Below, piece by piece: positions 1 through 8,427 of a stretch of 28,517 bases of DNA. Numbering within the stretch: position 1 is the stretch's first letter; each line of letters opens with the position of its first letter. This stretch comes from CBEULR01 sp965544035. Its GTDB lineage: Bacteria > Bacillota > Desulfotomaculia > Desulfotomaculales > Desulforudaceae. Made by a program: the position numbers and the translations under genes. Under the pieces are notes generated by a model. That model ran no database searches. It had not been told where the DNA came from and worked only from the letters and a program-made list of their open reading frames with translations. The DNA is taken from assembly GCA_965544035.1 (NCBI GenBank), contig CBEULR010000022.1, positions 1 to 28,517 of the forward strand, written 5' to 3'.

Positions 1-84
1 ATCCTGGATCGCCTGCTGCATCACGCTACCACCGTAAACATTAAAGGCGAGAGCTCGCGGATACCACCCCGGACGGCACACTAA
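1..84 (+). CDS. istB: IstB-like ATP-binding protein, C-terminal 27 residues only (cut by window edge)
   Basis: Read from base 1 the frame gives ILDRLLHHATTVNIKGESSR and seven more residues, then TAA at 82-84. The pattern DRLLHH followed by a hydrophobic-N-I-K-G-E-S-x-R motif is the usual C-terminus of IstB, the AAA+ helper of IS21 transposition that works with the IstA transposase. Only the tail is visible. The Walker motifs would lie upstream of the window. The position just inside the IS21-type terminal repeats supports the assignment. Confidence 0.82.
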   Translation: MLDRLLHHATTVNIKGESSRIPPRTAH

Positions 85-182
85 TTCTCAACACTGAGGA
101 TGGGAGGTGTTTCGAATTAGTCCAGGCAAAGGTGGGGAATTTTAAATCGCCGAAATTGGGGAATTTTAAGATGCCGTTGACA
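1..182 (+). mobile_element. Right end of an IS21-family insertion sequence
   Basis: The segment holds the last codons of an IstB-type ATP-binding helper gene and then a non-coding end. Two direct copies of TGGGGAATTTTAA (133-145 and 157-169, 24 bp apart) lie in it, each followed by a GCCG-containing stretch, and the end closes with TTGACA at about 177-182. Multiple AT-containing terminal repeats ending in TGTCAA/TTGACA are a known feature of IS21-family ends. The transposase gene istA and the left end lie outside the window, so activity cannot be judged. Confidence 0.8.
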
Positions 183-292
183 CTTTACGGCACATCCACA
201 GCCGAAAAGCACATTCTCGGCAGGCGGCAGTTCATCGGAAAGCCCGGTATCCCCTCAAAACCAAGCTTTAACAAGAAAAGACCAAGCAATAC

Positions 293-613
293 TTAGAATG
301 TAACAACCTTATCCGCCCACTCAACCATATTAAGACAATCAATCATTGTGGCAATCGGACAAACATCCGTTTCGCTCATATTCCTTGATTTAAGACAGGT
401 ACCACAAGCCAAAACTTCGCCGCCCATTTCACTGAATTCCTCCAGTTTGTCAGCGACATCAAACTTTTCATGTTCAATATTCTGAATCTCTACTGCTTCC
501 CCCATTAGGAAAACCTTTACTTCGTGTCCGTTTTTCTTTGCAGTAATTGCAAATCGCATTGCATTCCAAGCCTTTTCATATTCCTTTGTTTCAATAATAA
601 TTCCTAGTTTCAT
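293..613 (-). CDS. DsrE-family sulfur-relay-like protein
   Basis: A 106-residue protein starting at the ATG at 611-613. That ATG is preceded by GGGGGA at good spacing, whereas an ATG 18 bases further upstream has no comparable ribosome site. The fold signature is DsrE-like: an N-terminal beta strand (MKLGIIIET), a helix with NAMRFAITAKKNGHEVKVFLMGEAVE, and a Cys-containing loop ACGTCLKSR near the C-terminal half (C70, C73), followed by C85 and C93 and a DKVVTF strand at the end. DsrE/DsrF/TusD-type proteins carry persulfide sulfur on a conserved cysteine. The partner and substrate here are unknown. It sits alone between an IS21 end and a decayed stretch, with no dsr genes nearby. The family assignment is fairly secure, the role is not. 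Confidence 0.75.
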   Translation of the reverse strand: MKLGIIIETKEYEKAWNAMRFAITAKKNGHEVKVFLMGEAVEIQNIEHEKFDVADKLEEFSEMGGEVLACGTCLKSRNMSETDVCPIATMIDCLNMVEWADKVVTF

Positions 614-631
614 TACAATTCCCCCAATCAT

Positions 632-875
632 TTCTTAACTTTGAGAATAAGATCTTATGGTTCAAGGCTGCCAAATGGATTTCCAATAAAATGTCCATAA
701 AGATGAGCAGCATGACATCTACGTCGGCTTTTAGCAAGAACTACCATGTCTGTACCACGTTTAGCCAACTCTGGTCAAGTCCCGGATTCTGTGTAAATCG
801 ACAGATTAGAGTACCGGGACAACAAATTGTTTTCAATGCCGCTCGATATACCTAAGGGAAACGTTGTTATTTTTA
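632..875. other. Decayed intergenic stretch without an intact gene
   Basis: No complete gene is visible. On the minus strand the frame at 655-774 is open for 40 codons between two stops and reads like coding sequence (RGTDMVVLAKSRRRCHAAHL and onward), directly upstream of the DsrE-like gene, but it has no plausible start and is interrupted by TGA at 775-777. I take it as a remnant of a gene I do not recognise. Nothing else stands out before the terminator of the lipoprotein gene. Confidence 0.35.
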
Positions 876-920
876 TAGAAAAGGAAGCCCGGCTTGCGTA
901 CAAAGCAAAGCGCGGGCTTC
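876..920 (-). terminator. Rho-independent terminator of the lipoprotein gene
   Basis: GAAGCCCG (884-891) pairs with CGGGCTTC (913-920). Inner GCTTGC/GCAAAGC pairing extends the stem. On the minus strand the stem is followed by CTTTTCTA. It lies just downstream of the 966-1784 gene and resembles the terminators at 1899-1938 and 8366-8406. Confidence 0.65.
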
Positions 921-965
921 CACTCAGGGAGAAAGAGTCTTGGCTCAACCTCGTTACCGAACAGG

Positions 966-1784
966 TCAAAAAGCCGTTCCGTTGATATTTCCTGTAAACT
1001 CTCCATTCTCAACGGTAAACCAGTGGGTAGCACCGTCTATAAACGATCCTGGGTCAGGGGTAGTCCCCAGAATGGATTCCGGTTCAGCCACGTTATCAAA
1101 CCGTGCCCGGGAGCCATTATTTCCGGCAAAAATCAGTTTATGGTTGCAGATTCCCATTATGGGTGTAGTCTTGTCATACCCGGTAATCGTCTCTAAATAA
1201 TACTGGGCCGCATAGCCTCCATCAATGGCCAGGTATTCAAAGAGAAGGTCAAGCGCACCATCCTTGTAACCTTCCAGGCGCAGTGCATCGGCATCCGCAT
1301 CAAACTTGACTTTAATCTCGAATTCATTGCCCTTGCTTCCGGTACCCTTTAGCAAATATCCCGTAGCCTCATCATAGGTTAATTGGGCGTCATCCGCCCA
1401 GGCTTGTTGCAGCATGTGCGTTTCTTTATCGACATCATACTCGCCGTAGACCAAAACTGACTGGCCAATAAAATCCAAGGGCAGAAGATAGTCAAAAATA
1501 TTGGCGTCAAACGCCGTAACCGTGGGGAAACCTACAGCAACAGGCTCATAATTCTCATCTATAACATAGTTGTCAAATGCATCCCTTGCTTCCTTAAAGG
1601 CCTTAAAACTTTCGCATACCAGTCCTTGATTGCCGTCGGAGCTCTGGGACCGACCGGTCTGTTCTTGCTGTGCCGATTCTTTTTCAGTGCTCGCCGAATC
1701 GCTGCCCGTCGTTTCGCTCGTGCTGCAGGCCGCAATCGAAAACAGCATTAGGAATGTCACCACGAATATTATTAGCCTTTTCAT
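966..1784 (-). CDS. Putative secreted lipoprotein of unknown function
   Basis: A 272-residue protein with a clear lipoprotein signal peptide: MKR, a hydrophobic stretch to about residue 18, and the lipobox SIAAC with the lipidated cysteine at residue 20. A Ser/Thr/Glu/Gln-rich linker (about 21-50) follows, typical of a tether to the outer face of the membrane. The mature part is acidic and probably beta-rich, with FEIKVKFDADADALRLEGYK and a Gly/Asn-rich tail. I recognise no domain family. The start is supported by GGAGG at about 8 bases upstream of the ATG. It is followed by a terminator and is probably a single-gene unit. The neighbouring sensor kinase also begins with an extracytoplasmic solute-sensing domain, so a shared role at the envelope is possible but unproven. 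Confidence 0.75.
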   Translation of the reverse strand: MKRLIIFVVTFLMLFSIAACSTSETTGSDSASTEKESAQQEQTGRSQSSDGNQGLVCESFKAFKEARDAFDNYVIDENYEPVAVGFPTVTAFDANIFDYLLPLDFIGQSVLVYGEYDVDKETHMLQQAWADDAQLTYDEATGYLLKGTGSKGNEFEIKVKFDADADALRLEGYKDGALDLLFEYLAIDGGYAAQYYLETITGYDKTTPIMGICNHKLIFAGNNGSRARFDNVAEPESILGTTPDPGSFIDGATHWFTVENGEFTGNINGTAF

Positions 1785-1898
1785 AAACCTGCCTCCTCTG
1801 CCTGAGCTTATTCAATTAGGCTATCAATAGCTTAATTAATCAACTAGTTAGGAACATAGGTCAAATGTGATCATAATTAGTAAGAAAAATATCATTCC

Positions 1899-1938
1899 AA
1901 ACAAAAAGCCCGGCCATCTTGTAAACCAAAAGGCCGGG
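1899..1938 (-). terminator. Rho-independent terminator after PAS-AraC regulator 1
   Basis: CCCGGCC (909-915 of this kilobase) pairs with GGCCGGG (932-938), and on the minus strand the stem is followed by CTTTTTGTTT. It probably ends the kinase / EAL protein / regulator unit transcribed from the right. The stem and the flanking TTCCACTT are shared with the terminator of the paralogous regulator at 8.4 kb. Confidence 0.75.
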
Positions 1939-1958
1939 ATTCCACTTGCTTATAAGGT

Positions 1959-2681
1959 CTATTCCTTTTGCAGCGACCTTTTCCGGTATGCGGACGGGGT
2001 CACGCCAACCTTCTCTTTGAATAATCTTGCTGTGTGGCCGTTATAATGCAGGTTACAGGCGGCAAAGGCCTGGGCGATGGAGATGTTGGTATCCAGAAGC
2101 TTCTCTTTCAGTTTACTGATTTTATAATTGGTGTAATACTGATGCGGCGTTACGCCGGTATGCTTCTTGAACAGCTTTGCGAACTGAGCCTTGCTGAGGT
2201 AGGCGGCCTGAGCCGTCTTGCTCATGTCAAAAGGCTCCAGCCAATGCTTTTCTATGTATCGTTTGCCCCGTGTTATTTCCTCTTTCCCCCGGTATATTTT
2301 CTTAACAATGGAAACGGCGGCAAAGTATTCGAATGATCCATCATCGTTTAACAAAGGGAAACACGTAATGTCTGCGCTTATCATCTGGATATCCCGGTCT
2401 ACCACATTAAAACACCGGATCAGATCCTGATAGGGCGCGTTGAAATCGGTGAGGTGCACGGTTTTGCCCGCCAACACCTGTCGGACCTGATCGGTCATTC
2501 CGAGTTTACGCACGACCGGATCCTCAAAAACATTGTATTTGCCCACGTGGGACTCGACGCTTCTGATGCCGATCATTTCGAGCGCCGCATTGTTGATCAG
2601 TCGCGCTGTCCCGTCCAGAGAGAATATCTGTATCGGATACGGAAAGAACTCAAAAAGCTTCTGAAATAATTTGGCTTTCAT
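1959..2681 (-). CDS. PAS-domain AraC-family transcriptional regulator (paralogue 1)
   Basis: A 240-residue regulator. Residues about 5-120 form a PAS-like sensing domain that begins LFEFFPYPIQIFSLDGTARL. The C-terminal hundred residues are a two-helix-turn-helix AraC/XylS DNA-binding domain, with FAKLFKKHTGVTPHQYYTNY in the first half and NGHTARLFKEKVGVTPSAYR in the second. The ATG is preceded by GAGGG with 8 bases spacing. It lies 42 bases downstream of the response regulator/EAL gene on the same strand, so it is probably the last gene of the sensor kinase operon. It is a close paralogue of the regulator at 8428-9225, almost identical over the DNA-binding domain but more diverged in the PAS part. 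This suggests similar operators with different signals. The ligand is unknown. Confidence 0.88.
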   Translation of the reverse strand: MKAKLFQKLFEFFPYPIQIFSLDGTARLINNAALEMIGIRSVESHVGKYNVFEDPVVRKLGMTDQVRQVLAGKTVHLTDFNAPYQDLIRCFNVVDRDIQMISADITCFPLLNDDGSFEYFAAVSIVKKIYRGKEEITRGKRYIEKHWLEPFDMSKTAQAAYLSKAQFAKLFKKHTGVTPHQYYTNYKISKLKEKLLDTNISIAQAFAACNLHYNGHTARLFKEKVGVTPSAYRKRSLQKE

Positions 2682-2723
2682 ATGTTTGGCCCTCGTTTCT
2701 GTAACCTTAACGCTGTTTACCCC

Positions 2724-5231
2724 TTACGCCTTTTCCAGGTTACCCCACCAGGACTTCTCTTCCAAAAACACAATTGCGTCATCTTCATCAAGCGGTTTAC
2801 TGATCAGATATCCCTGTACCCTGTCGCAGTTGTGTTTCTTCAAATAGCGCAACTGTCTCTCGTGCTCGACCCCTTCAGCAGTTATGCAATGCCCAAGTCT
2901 ATGGGCTATCGAAATAATGTCGGCTGTTATTGCTCTATCCAAATCGATGTATAACAGTTTATCAATAAAGTACTTGTCAATTTTCATACAATCAACTTTC
3001 AAGCCTCTTTCCCGCGCGAGAGAAGAGTAACCAGTCCCAAAATCATCTATGGCTATCTGCAGTCCCGCTTCCCTCAGCTGCTCAAAAACATTGTTGATAC
3101 TGTCATAATCGGAAGCAAAGACCGATTCCGTAAGCTCAATAGATACTCTTTTCGGGTCAACACGCATCTCGCTCATCAGTTCAAACAGTCTGCTTACGAA
3201 ATTGGGACTTAACAGCTGTATAATCGAGATATTTATTGACACACCAATTTCATCATATCCAAGCCCCCTTAGCCTGTTCAAGAAACGAAATGCTTTTACA
3301 ATTACTTTTTCGCCAATCGGAATGATCAGCTTTGTTTTCTCAGCGATGGGGATGAATTCCAAAGGCGATACGGGGCCAATATTATCTGATTTCAACCGGG
3401 CCAGTGCCTCAAAGGTGCAGACGGAGCCTGTTTTTAAATCAATAATAGGCTGATACTGCAAAAACAGATTGTTGTTTATATGGTCATCGGCGGCTACGGC
3501 GGTGAGAGTCTCCACAATATCTGTTTCGCGGTCGACTATGGCCTCCAACTCTTCGTTGTAAAAACAGGTTTCAAAGTCTTTTCCAAAATTTTTGACCGGT
3601 CTCTCTGAAGCAATCAACAGTCTTCTCAGGAGCAGGTCAATATCAAGTTCACTTTGGTTCTGCTCAATCTCCAGAATCCCTATCCCGCCACCTATTCTTT
3701 CCGTTACAAATAAGGAACCCAGAGTATCCGCAATAACACTGCCGAAACGAACAAGCTCGTTTTTGTCTTTGTAGTCGGAGATGTAGTATACAAAACTGTT
3801 CTCATGTGTTCTGAACAAAATACAGTTGCCGGAGCAATGCCGGCTAAGAGCCTCAGCAGCCTTTTTGATCAGATTCTGAGAATACTGAAACCCGTAATTG
3901 GCCGTCAACAGCTGAACCATACTTAGATTGATACCGATAAGCGCTTTTCTTGACTTCTTCTTTTTCAGTTCCCTTTCAAGCAGTGACAACAAGTAGTCCC
4001 GATTGTACAGCCCTGTCAATCTATCGTGTGTGTTATTGTATTTCAGGGTGTCCTCGATCGCTTTTCGATCGGATATATCAAGAACGATCCCTTCCAGTGC
4101 TTCGACTTCACCATCATCGTTATATATACCCTGCCCCAACTCAAGAACCCATTTCCGCTCGCCGGCGGCCGTTATAATCTCATACTCATATTTGAACGGC
4201 AGCCTTGCGGCCAGGATTCGTTCCCATTCATTCCACAAGGCTTCACGGTATTCGGGCGCGATGATTTCGTTATAGGAAAGGTCCCTGTTGTGCAGCAGAC
4301 TTTCCGGGAGATAACCCGTGAGACTGAAACAGCCTTCGGAAACATACTGCATTGTCCAATCCCGATCGTAATTACACCTGTAGGCAAGTCCCGGAAGGTG
4401 GGCAAGCAAAACGGATTTGCTGCGCTCACTCTCATTCAGTGCTCTTTCCATCTCTTTGCGCTCGGTGACATCCTGGATCAGGCAGATATGGCTGTATTGC
4501 CGATCATTTGATGAAGTGAGCGGCGCGACAATCATATGTACCCAAACGATGGAGCCATCCGGCTTGATATACCGTTTATCCATTGAGTACATCTTGATTT
4601 CACCCGATTGGAGCCGTCTAAAGTTTTTGATGTCTTCTTCCAGGTCATCTGGATGGGTTATTTTTTCCCATCCCATACGAATAAGCTCTTCTTTTGTGCG
4701 GCCCGTGATTTCCTCAAGCTTTGAGTTAATTCTTACATTGGCCTCATCTGAGCCTTTCGGATCACAACTATACCAGATTGCAATGCCGATAGGAGCTTGA
4801 TCCAAAACCCGGTCAAGGGTCAGGTTTTGTTCATCCAACTGCTGCTTAAGCCTATGCTCTACCCGTAATAAGGTCGCGTGAACACCAATCCTGGCCCGCA
4901 GAGATTCCATTTGAATTGGTTTGCGAATATAGTCAACGGCCCCCAGCCTTAAGCCCTTGATTTCATTGTTCAGTTCCCCGTAATTCGTCAATATTATGGT
5001 GCGCAGATTTCTAAACCGCTCATCCTCTCTTAGAGCTTCGAGCACCTGAAAGCCGTCCATATTAGGCATGTTCAGATCAAGAACCATTAAGTTGATCCCA
5101 TCTTGCTCCTGAAGCATACGCATTGCTTCCAGGCCGTCGCACGCAGTCAATATGTGATAGTCACTTAACATACTCTTGATAATCAGTCTGTCAGTTGCTG
5201 AGTCGTCGACAACCAGAATCTTAATCTGCAT
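2724..5231 (-). CDS. Response regulator with REC-PAS-PAS-degenerate GGDEF-EAL architecture (probable c-di-GMP phosphodiesterase)
   Basis: An 835-residue cytoplasmic protein. A receiver domain (about 3-118) has the acidic pair D9/D10, phosphoacceptor D52 in LDLNMP and K104. Two PAS/PAC modules follow (about 137-262 and 270-395). The GGDEF-type domain (about 395-545) has THENS at 475-479 where the catalytic GGDEF would stand, so it should not make c-di-GMP. The EAL domain (about 580-825) keeps E608-A609-L610, N667, E699/E702, D729-D730, K750, E786 (AEGVE) and Q806, the metal and substrate ligands of active EAL phosphodiesterases. It starts 11 bases after the hybrid kinase gene, with AAGGGGGA overlapping the kinase stop, so the two are co-transcribed. 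I infer phosphorelay control of c-di-GMP breakdown. Confidence 0.92.
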   Translation of the reverse strand: MQIKILVVDDSATDRLIIKSMLSDYHILTACDGLEAMRMLQEQDGINLMVLDLNMPNMDGFQVLEALREDERFRNLRTIILTNYGELNNEIKGLRLGAVDYIRKPIQMESLRARIGVHATLLRVEHRLKQQLDEQNLTLDRVLDQAPIGIAIWYSCDPKGSDEANVRINSKLEEITGRTKEELIRMGWEKITHPDDLEEDIKNFRRLQSGEIKMYSMDKRYIKPDGSIVWVHMIVAPLTSSNDRQYSHICLIQDVTERKEMERALNESERSKSVLLAHLPGLAYRCNYDRDWTMQYVSEGCFSLTGYLPESLLHNRDLSYNEIIAPEYREALWNEWERILAARLPFKYEYEIITAAGERKWVLELGQGIYNDDGEVEALEGIVLDISDRKAIEDTLKYNNTHDRLTGLYNRDYLLSLLERELKKKKSRKALIGINLSMVQLLTANYGFQYSQNLIKKAAEALSRHCSGNCILFRTHENSFVYYISDYKDKNELVRFGSVIADTLGSLFVTERIGGGIGILEIEQNQSELDIDLLLRRLLIASERPVKNFGKDFETCFYNEELEAIVDRETDIVETLTAVAADDHINNNLFLQYQPIIDLKTGSVCTFEALARLKSDNIGPVSPLEFIPIAEKTKLIIPIGEKVIVKAFRFLNRLRGLGYDEIGVSINISIIQLLSPNFVSRLFELMSEMRVDPKRVSIELTESVFASDYDSINNVFEQLREAGLQIAIDDFGTGYSSLARERGLKVDCMKIDKYFIDKLLYIDLDRAITADIISIAHRLGHCITAEGVEHERQLRYLKKHNCDRVQGYLISKPLDEDDAIVFLEEKSWWGNLEKA

Positions 5232-5242
5232 GCGAATCCCCC

Positions 5243-8155
5243 TTAAACACCAGCTTCCAGATTCCCCTGAATTAATTCTATCTCTTTCAACAGTCTTCTG
5301 AGCAATTCTGCGAACTTGTCTTGCAAAGCCGCTATTTCTTCTTCCTTTTCTTCCTTCAGCGCCTTCTGCAATGACGCTGCTGCTTCCTGAAGCGATTCTG
5401 CCCCGATGCTTCCGGAACTACCCTTGATCTTATGTACCATTTGCGCGGCATCAGCGTATCTCTTTCCACGCACTGCGGCATCAAGCCTGTCCAAAGTATC
5501 TTGGTTTTCCCTGCGGTATTCTTTTAACACCTGAAGATACAGTTCCTCGTTACCACCCATATTCCTCAAGCCTAGCTGCTTGTCAAGCACCGCTCTACGC
5601 GCATCAACGTCGGATTCGTTGTCAAGGATAATATCCTTGACGGTTTGCATAAAACGATCGGGATTAAAGGGCTTGCTGATGTAATGGTATATCCCGCTTT
5701 GCTTGCATCTCTCCCGAACGCCTGAAATGACGTCGGCAGTCAAAGCGACGATCGGAACTCTCCCTGAGGACTCCCGGATTCTCTCCGCAGCTTCATAACC
5801 ATTCATAATGGGCATGTGCAAGTCCATCAGAATCAGATGGATGCGGTCCCGGTGCGCTTTATACAGTTCTACAGCTTCCTCGCCATCGTTGGCAATGATC
5901 GCTTCTATGCCGATCTGCTCCAGGAGCGACTTGGCGATCAGCTGGTTGGTTTGGTTGTCCTCCGCCAGCAATGCCAGATATGGTTTTTCGAGTCTTGTGG
6001 GGGCCGGTCCGCCGTTTACCGCGGGCTGGGCACCCGAAATGGCTTTCAGCCTGAAAATATCCAGTACCCCGTTGAGTAATACGGAGGGTATGATCGGCTT
6101 CCCAATACCCACATCAATTCCGTGCTCCTCCAGTCTGTCAAACAGATCCGCCTTCATCATCGGCAAAAGCATAATGGTTTTTGGCTTTTTGACAATTTTT
6201 TTGTTGTTGCGTATGGCCTCCACAAATCTAAAACCGCCTTCGGCAGGAGTATCATAATCGACGATTAACAAATCAAAGGGCTTGGCAAATCTCCCGTTGG
6301 CCGCCTCCAGCATACTTAAGGCGCTCACTTCCGAACTGGTAAGCTCACAGCGCATTCCAAAGCTGCTCAAATAATTATCAATAAGGTTCATATTTGCCCC
6401 TGATTTCTCCAAAACCAGCGTCCTGAGATCCTTAAAATGATCGCCGGACAAGGTCTTCACATAATCGTCTTCCTTTTCCTTATCGGCCTTTAACGATATT
6501 TGGATGATAAAGGTCGTGCCCTCTCCGGGCGTGCTGAACACCTTGATTTCTCCGCCCATCATATCTACGAGGTTCTTCACAATGGACAGTCCCAAACCAG
6601 TGCCCCCAAAACGGCGGTTAATACTGCTGTCCCCCTGCTCAAAAGGGGTAAAAAGTTTATTCACTTGTTCTTCGGTCATTCCTATCCCGGTATCCTTAAT
6701 GGTAAAAGAGATATGGTATTGGTCACCCTTCTTGGCAATCAGCCGGACATCCATTGATACTTCTCCGCTACTGGTGAATTTCGCGGCGTTGTTCAGCACA
6801 TTAATCAAGATCTGCTCAATCCGCTTGGGATCTCCGAAAAACCAATTTGGAACAAGGGGGTCTTTGGACAGCCGGAAACCGATTCCCTGTTCATCAATTT
6901 TGTATGAAACAATATTGACGACATCCTGAATCACCTGATCCAAGCTGAAAGAAGTGCTCTCAAGCGACACTTTTCCGGCTTCAATTTTGGAAAAATCGAG
7001 AATATCGTTGATGATACTCAGCATGTTATGCGCTGCTTGGGTAATCCGGTCGACATACATACCCTGCGTCAGGCTGAGCTCGGTTTTTCTCAACAGGTAT
7101 GACATACCCGTAATGGCGTTAAGCGGAGTTCTTATCTCGTGGGACATCCGGGCCATGAAACTTGATTTAAACTCATTTGCCTCCTCGGCTTCACGCTTTG
7201 CTTTTTCCAAGTCAAGCTGGATCTCTTGTCTTCGCCGGACCTCCTTGCGCAGTCTTACAATCCAGAAGAAAGACACGCCCAAAACAACGGTGCCGAAAGC
7301 ACCCGCAAATGACAGAATCCGCATAACAGGTCCGTAATCTATTTCGGTATCCAATTCGACCCACTGGTTGCTAATGGCAAGTTTTTCACTCTCGGAAATG
7401 GAAGCCACCGCTTTATTCAGGATGCTGACCAGTACAGGCCAGTCTTTGCGGACGGCAAAATACAGGGCTTGCGGTTTTTCAGCTTCAAAAGCCACGAACC
7501 TGAGGTTTGTCAGACCGTTTAAGCGTATCAGGTAATTTGTCGTGGCCAGGTTCCCGATGAAAGCTTTCTCTGTTCCCGTTGCCACGGCAGTAAGTGCCGC
7601 CTCCACAGAATCGTACAGACTGAGATTTATATCCGGATAAGACAATAAGTAGCTGTGATGCGAACTGTTCCGCTGCACAGCTACTGTCAAGCCTTCCAAA
7701 TCGTTTATGCCCGATATCCCGGTATCCGTATCACGGGTCACAATCACTCTTTTAAAGTAGTAATACGGTTCGGAAAAGAGAAAGTGCTCTTCCCTTTCCT
7801 CTGTTTTGCCGATGGCGGGAAGCAGGTCAACTTCTCCCGCCAGCGCCATCTCGTAAGCCTCGGGCCAGGTTAAACCTTTGACTATTTGAAACTGTAAACC
7901 CGTCCTTTCGCTTATTAATCTGAGATAGTCCGCCGTGATGCCCTTATACTGGCCGTGTTCATCGACAAACTCAAACGGTACAAATCCCGGGTCGACACCA
8001 AGACGAATCACCGGATGCCCTTCAATAAAGGCAATCTCTTCCTCTGTCCAGCCGATGCCGCTTTCGGCGCACAAGCAGGGGGTAGCCGCACTTGTTAAAA
8101 TGATGATCAAGAGAATGATTAAACCGGCGTTTAATCCTTTATGGATTATTGTCAT
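5243..8155 (-). CDS. Hybrid sensor histidine kinase with periplasmic solute-binding sensor, two receivers and Hpt
   Basis: A 970-residue EvgS/BvgS-like kinase. An N-terminal hydrophobic segment (about 10-30) is followed by an SBP_bac_3-type sensor (about 48-270) and a second membrane segment (about 279-300). HisKA carries phosphoacceptor H339 (SHEIRTP). The ATPase domain has N456, DTGIG at 488-492 and GGTGLG at 517-522. The first receiver (about 577-705) is degenerate: the acidic pair is reduced and the Ser/Thr switch is missing, though D633 and K686 remain. The second receiver (about 726-843) is complete with E732/D733, D778, T806 and K828. A C-terminal Hpt domain has H908 in HKIKG. The chain H339 to D778 to H908 could then pass phosphate to D52 of the next gene product. 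The sensor resembles polar amino acid binding proteins, but the ligand is unknown. Confidence 0.93.
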   Translation of the reverse strand: MTIIHKGLNAGLIILLIIILTSAATPCLCAESGIGWTEEEIAFIEGHPVIRLGVDPGFVPFEFVDEHGQYKGITADYLRLISERTGLQFQIVKGLTWPEAYEMALAGEVDLLPAIGKTEEREEHFLFSEPYYYFKRVIVTRDTDTGISGINDLEGLTVAVQRNSSHHSYLLSYPDINLSLYDSVEAALTAVATGTEKAFIGNLATTNYLIRLNGLTNLRFVAFEAEKPQALYFAVRKDWPVLVSILNKAVASISESEKLAISNQWVELDTEIDYGPVMRILSFAGAFGTVVLGVSFFWIVRLRKEVRRRQEIQLDLEKAKREAEEANEFKSSFMARMSHEIRTPLNAITGMSYLLRKTELSLTQGMYVDRITQAAHNMLSIINDILDFSKIEAGKVSLESTSFSLDQVIQDVVNIVSYKIDEQGIGFRLSKDPLVPNWFFGDPKRIEQILINVLNNAAKFTSSGEVSMDVRLIAKKGDQYHISFTIKDTGIGMTEEQVNKLFTPFEQGDSSINRRFGGTGLGLSIVKNLVDMMGGEIKVFSTPGEGTTFIIQISLKADKEKEDDYVKTLSGDHFKDLRTLVLEKSGANMNLIDNYLSSFGMRCELTSSEVSALSMLEAANGRFAKPFDLLIVDYDTPAEGGFRFVEAIRNNKKIVKKPKTIMLLPMMKADLFDRLEEHGIDVGIGKPIIPSVLLNGVLDIFRLKAISGAQPAVNGGPAPTRLEKPYLALLAEDNQTNQLIAKSLLEQIGIEAIIANDGEEAVELYKAHRDRIHLILMDLHMPIMNGYEAAERIRESSGRVPIVALTADVISGVRERCKQSGIYHYISKPFNPDRFMQTVKDIILDNESDVDARRAVLDKQLGLRNMGGNEELYLQVLKEYRRENQDTLDRLDAAVRGKRYADAAQMVHKIKGSSGSIGAESLQEAAASLQKALKEEKEEEIAALQDKFAELLRRLLKEIELIQGNLEAGV

Positions 8156-8284
8156 CTGGTAACGCCTACCCCTCCATCGTCCCTTAAAGCTTGTACACCT
8201 TCAGGCCGTTACAAGGCATCACTTACAAAACTGAGACACTGAAGCCGTCCTGCTAAGGTGGCATTTGTGGAATTATTTAGAACT

Positions 8285-8314
8285 ATTGTGTCGCATATTT
8301 GTCGCAATTGTCAA
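8285..8314 (-). promoter_or_regulatory. Putative sigma-A promoter of the kinase operon with a direct repeat in the spacer
   Basis: On the minus strand TTGACA (8309-8314) is separated by 18 bases from CACAAT (8285-8290), about 130 bases before the kinase start. On the plus strand TGTCGCA occurs twice, at 8289-8295 and 8300-8306, exactly 11 bases apart. One helical turn of spacing over the spacer and -10 would suit a regulator that covers the promoter. Only sequence similarity supports this. No transcription start is known. Confidence 0.45.
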
Positions 8315-8365
8315 TGAATTACTTGTCCTTCAAGCCATCAAATGCGGCCTGGATAGTCCGTCTAA

Positions 8366-8406
8366 ACCAGAAAGCCCGGCTTCCGCATAAACCGAAGTCC
8401 GGGCTT
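8366..8406 (-). terminator. Rho-independent terminator after PAS-AraC regulator 2
   Basis: AAGCCCGG (8372-8379) pairs with CCGGGCTT (8399-8406), extended by CTTC/GAAG with one bulged base. The T-run on the minus strand is weak (CTTTCTGGTTT). It separates regulator 2 from the kinase operon promoter. Confidence 0.65.
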
Positions 8407-8427
8407 CCACTCACTGCTTAACAAGGT

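Noticed and set aside
183..292. Short open frames on both strands between the IS end and the DsrE-like gene
   Set aside because: None has both a start signal and recognisable sequence, and 110 bases are too few to decide.
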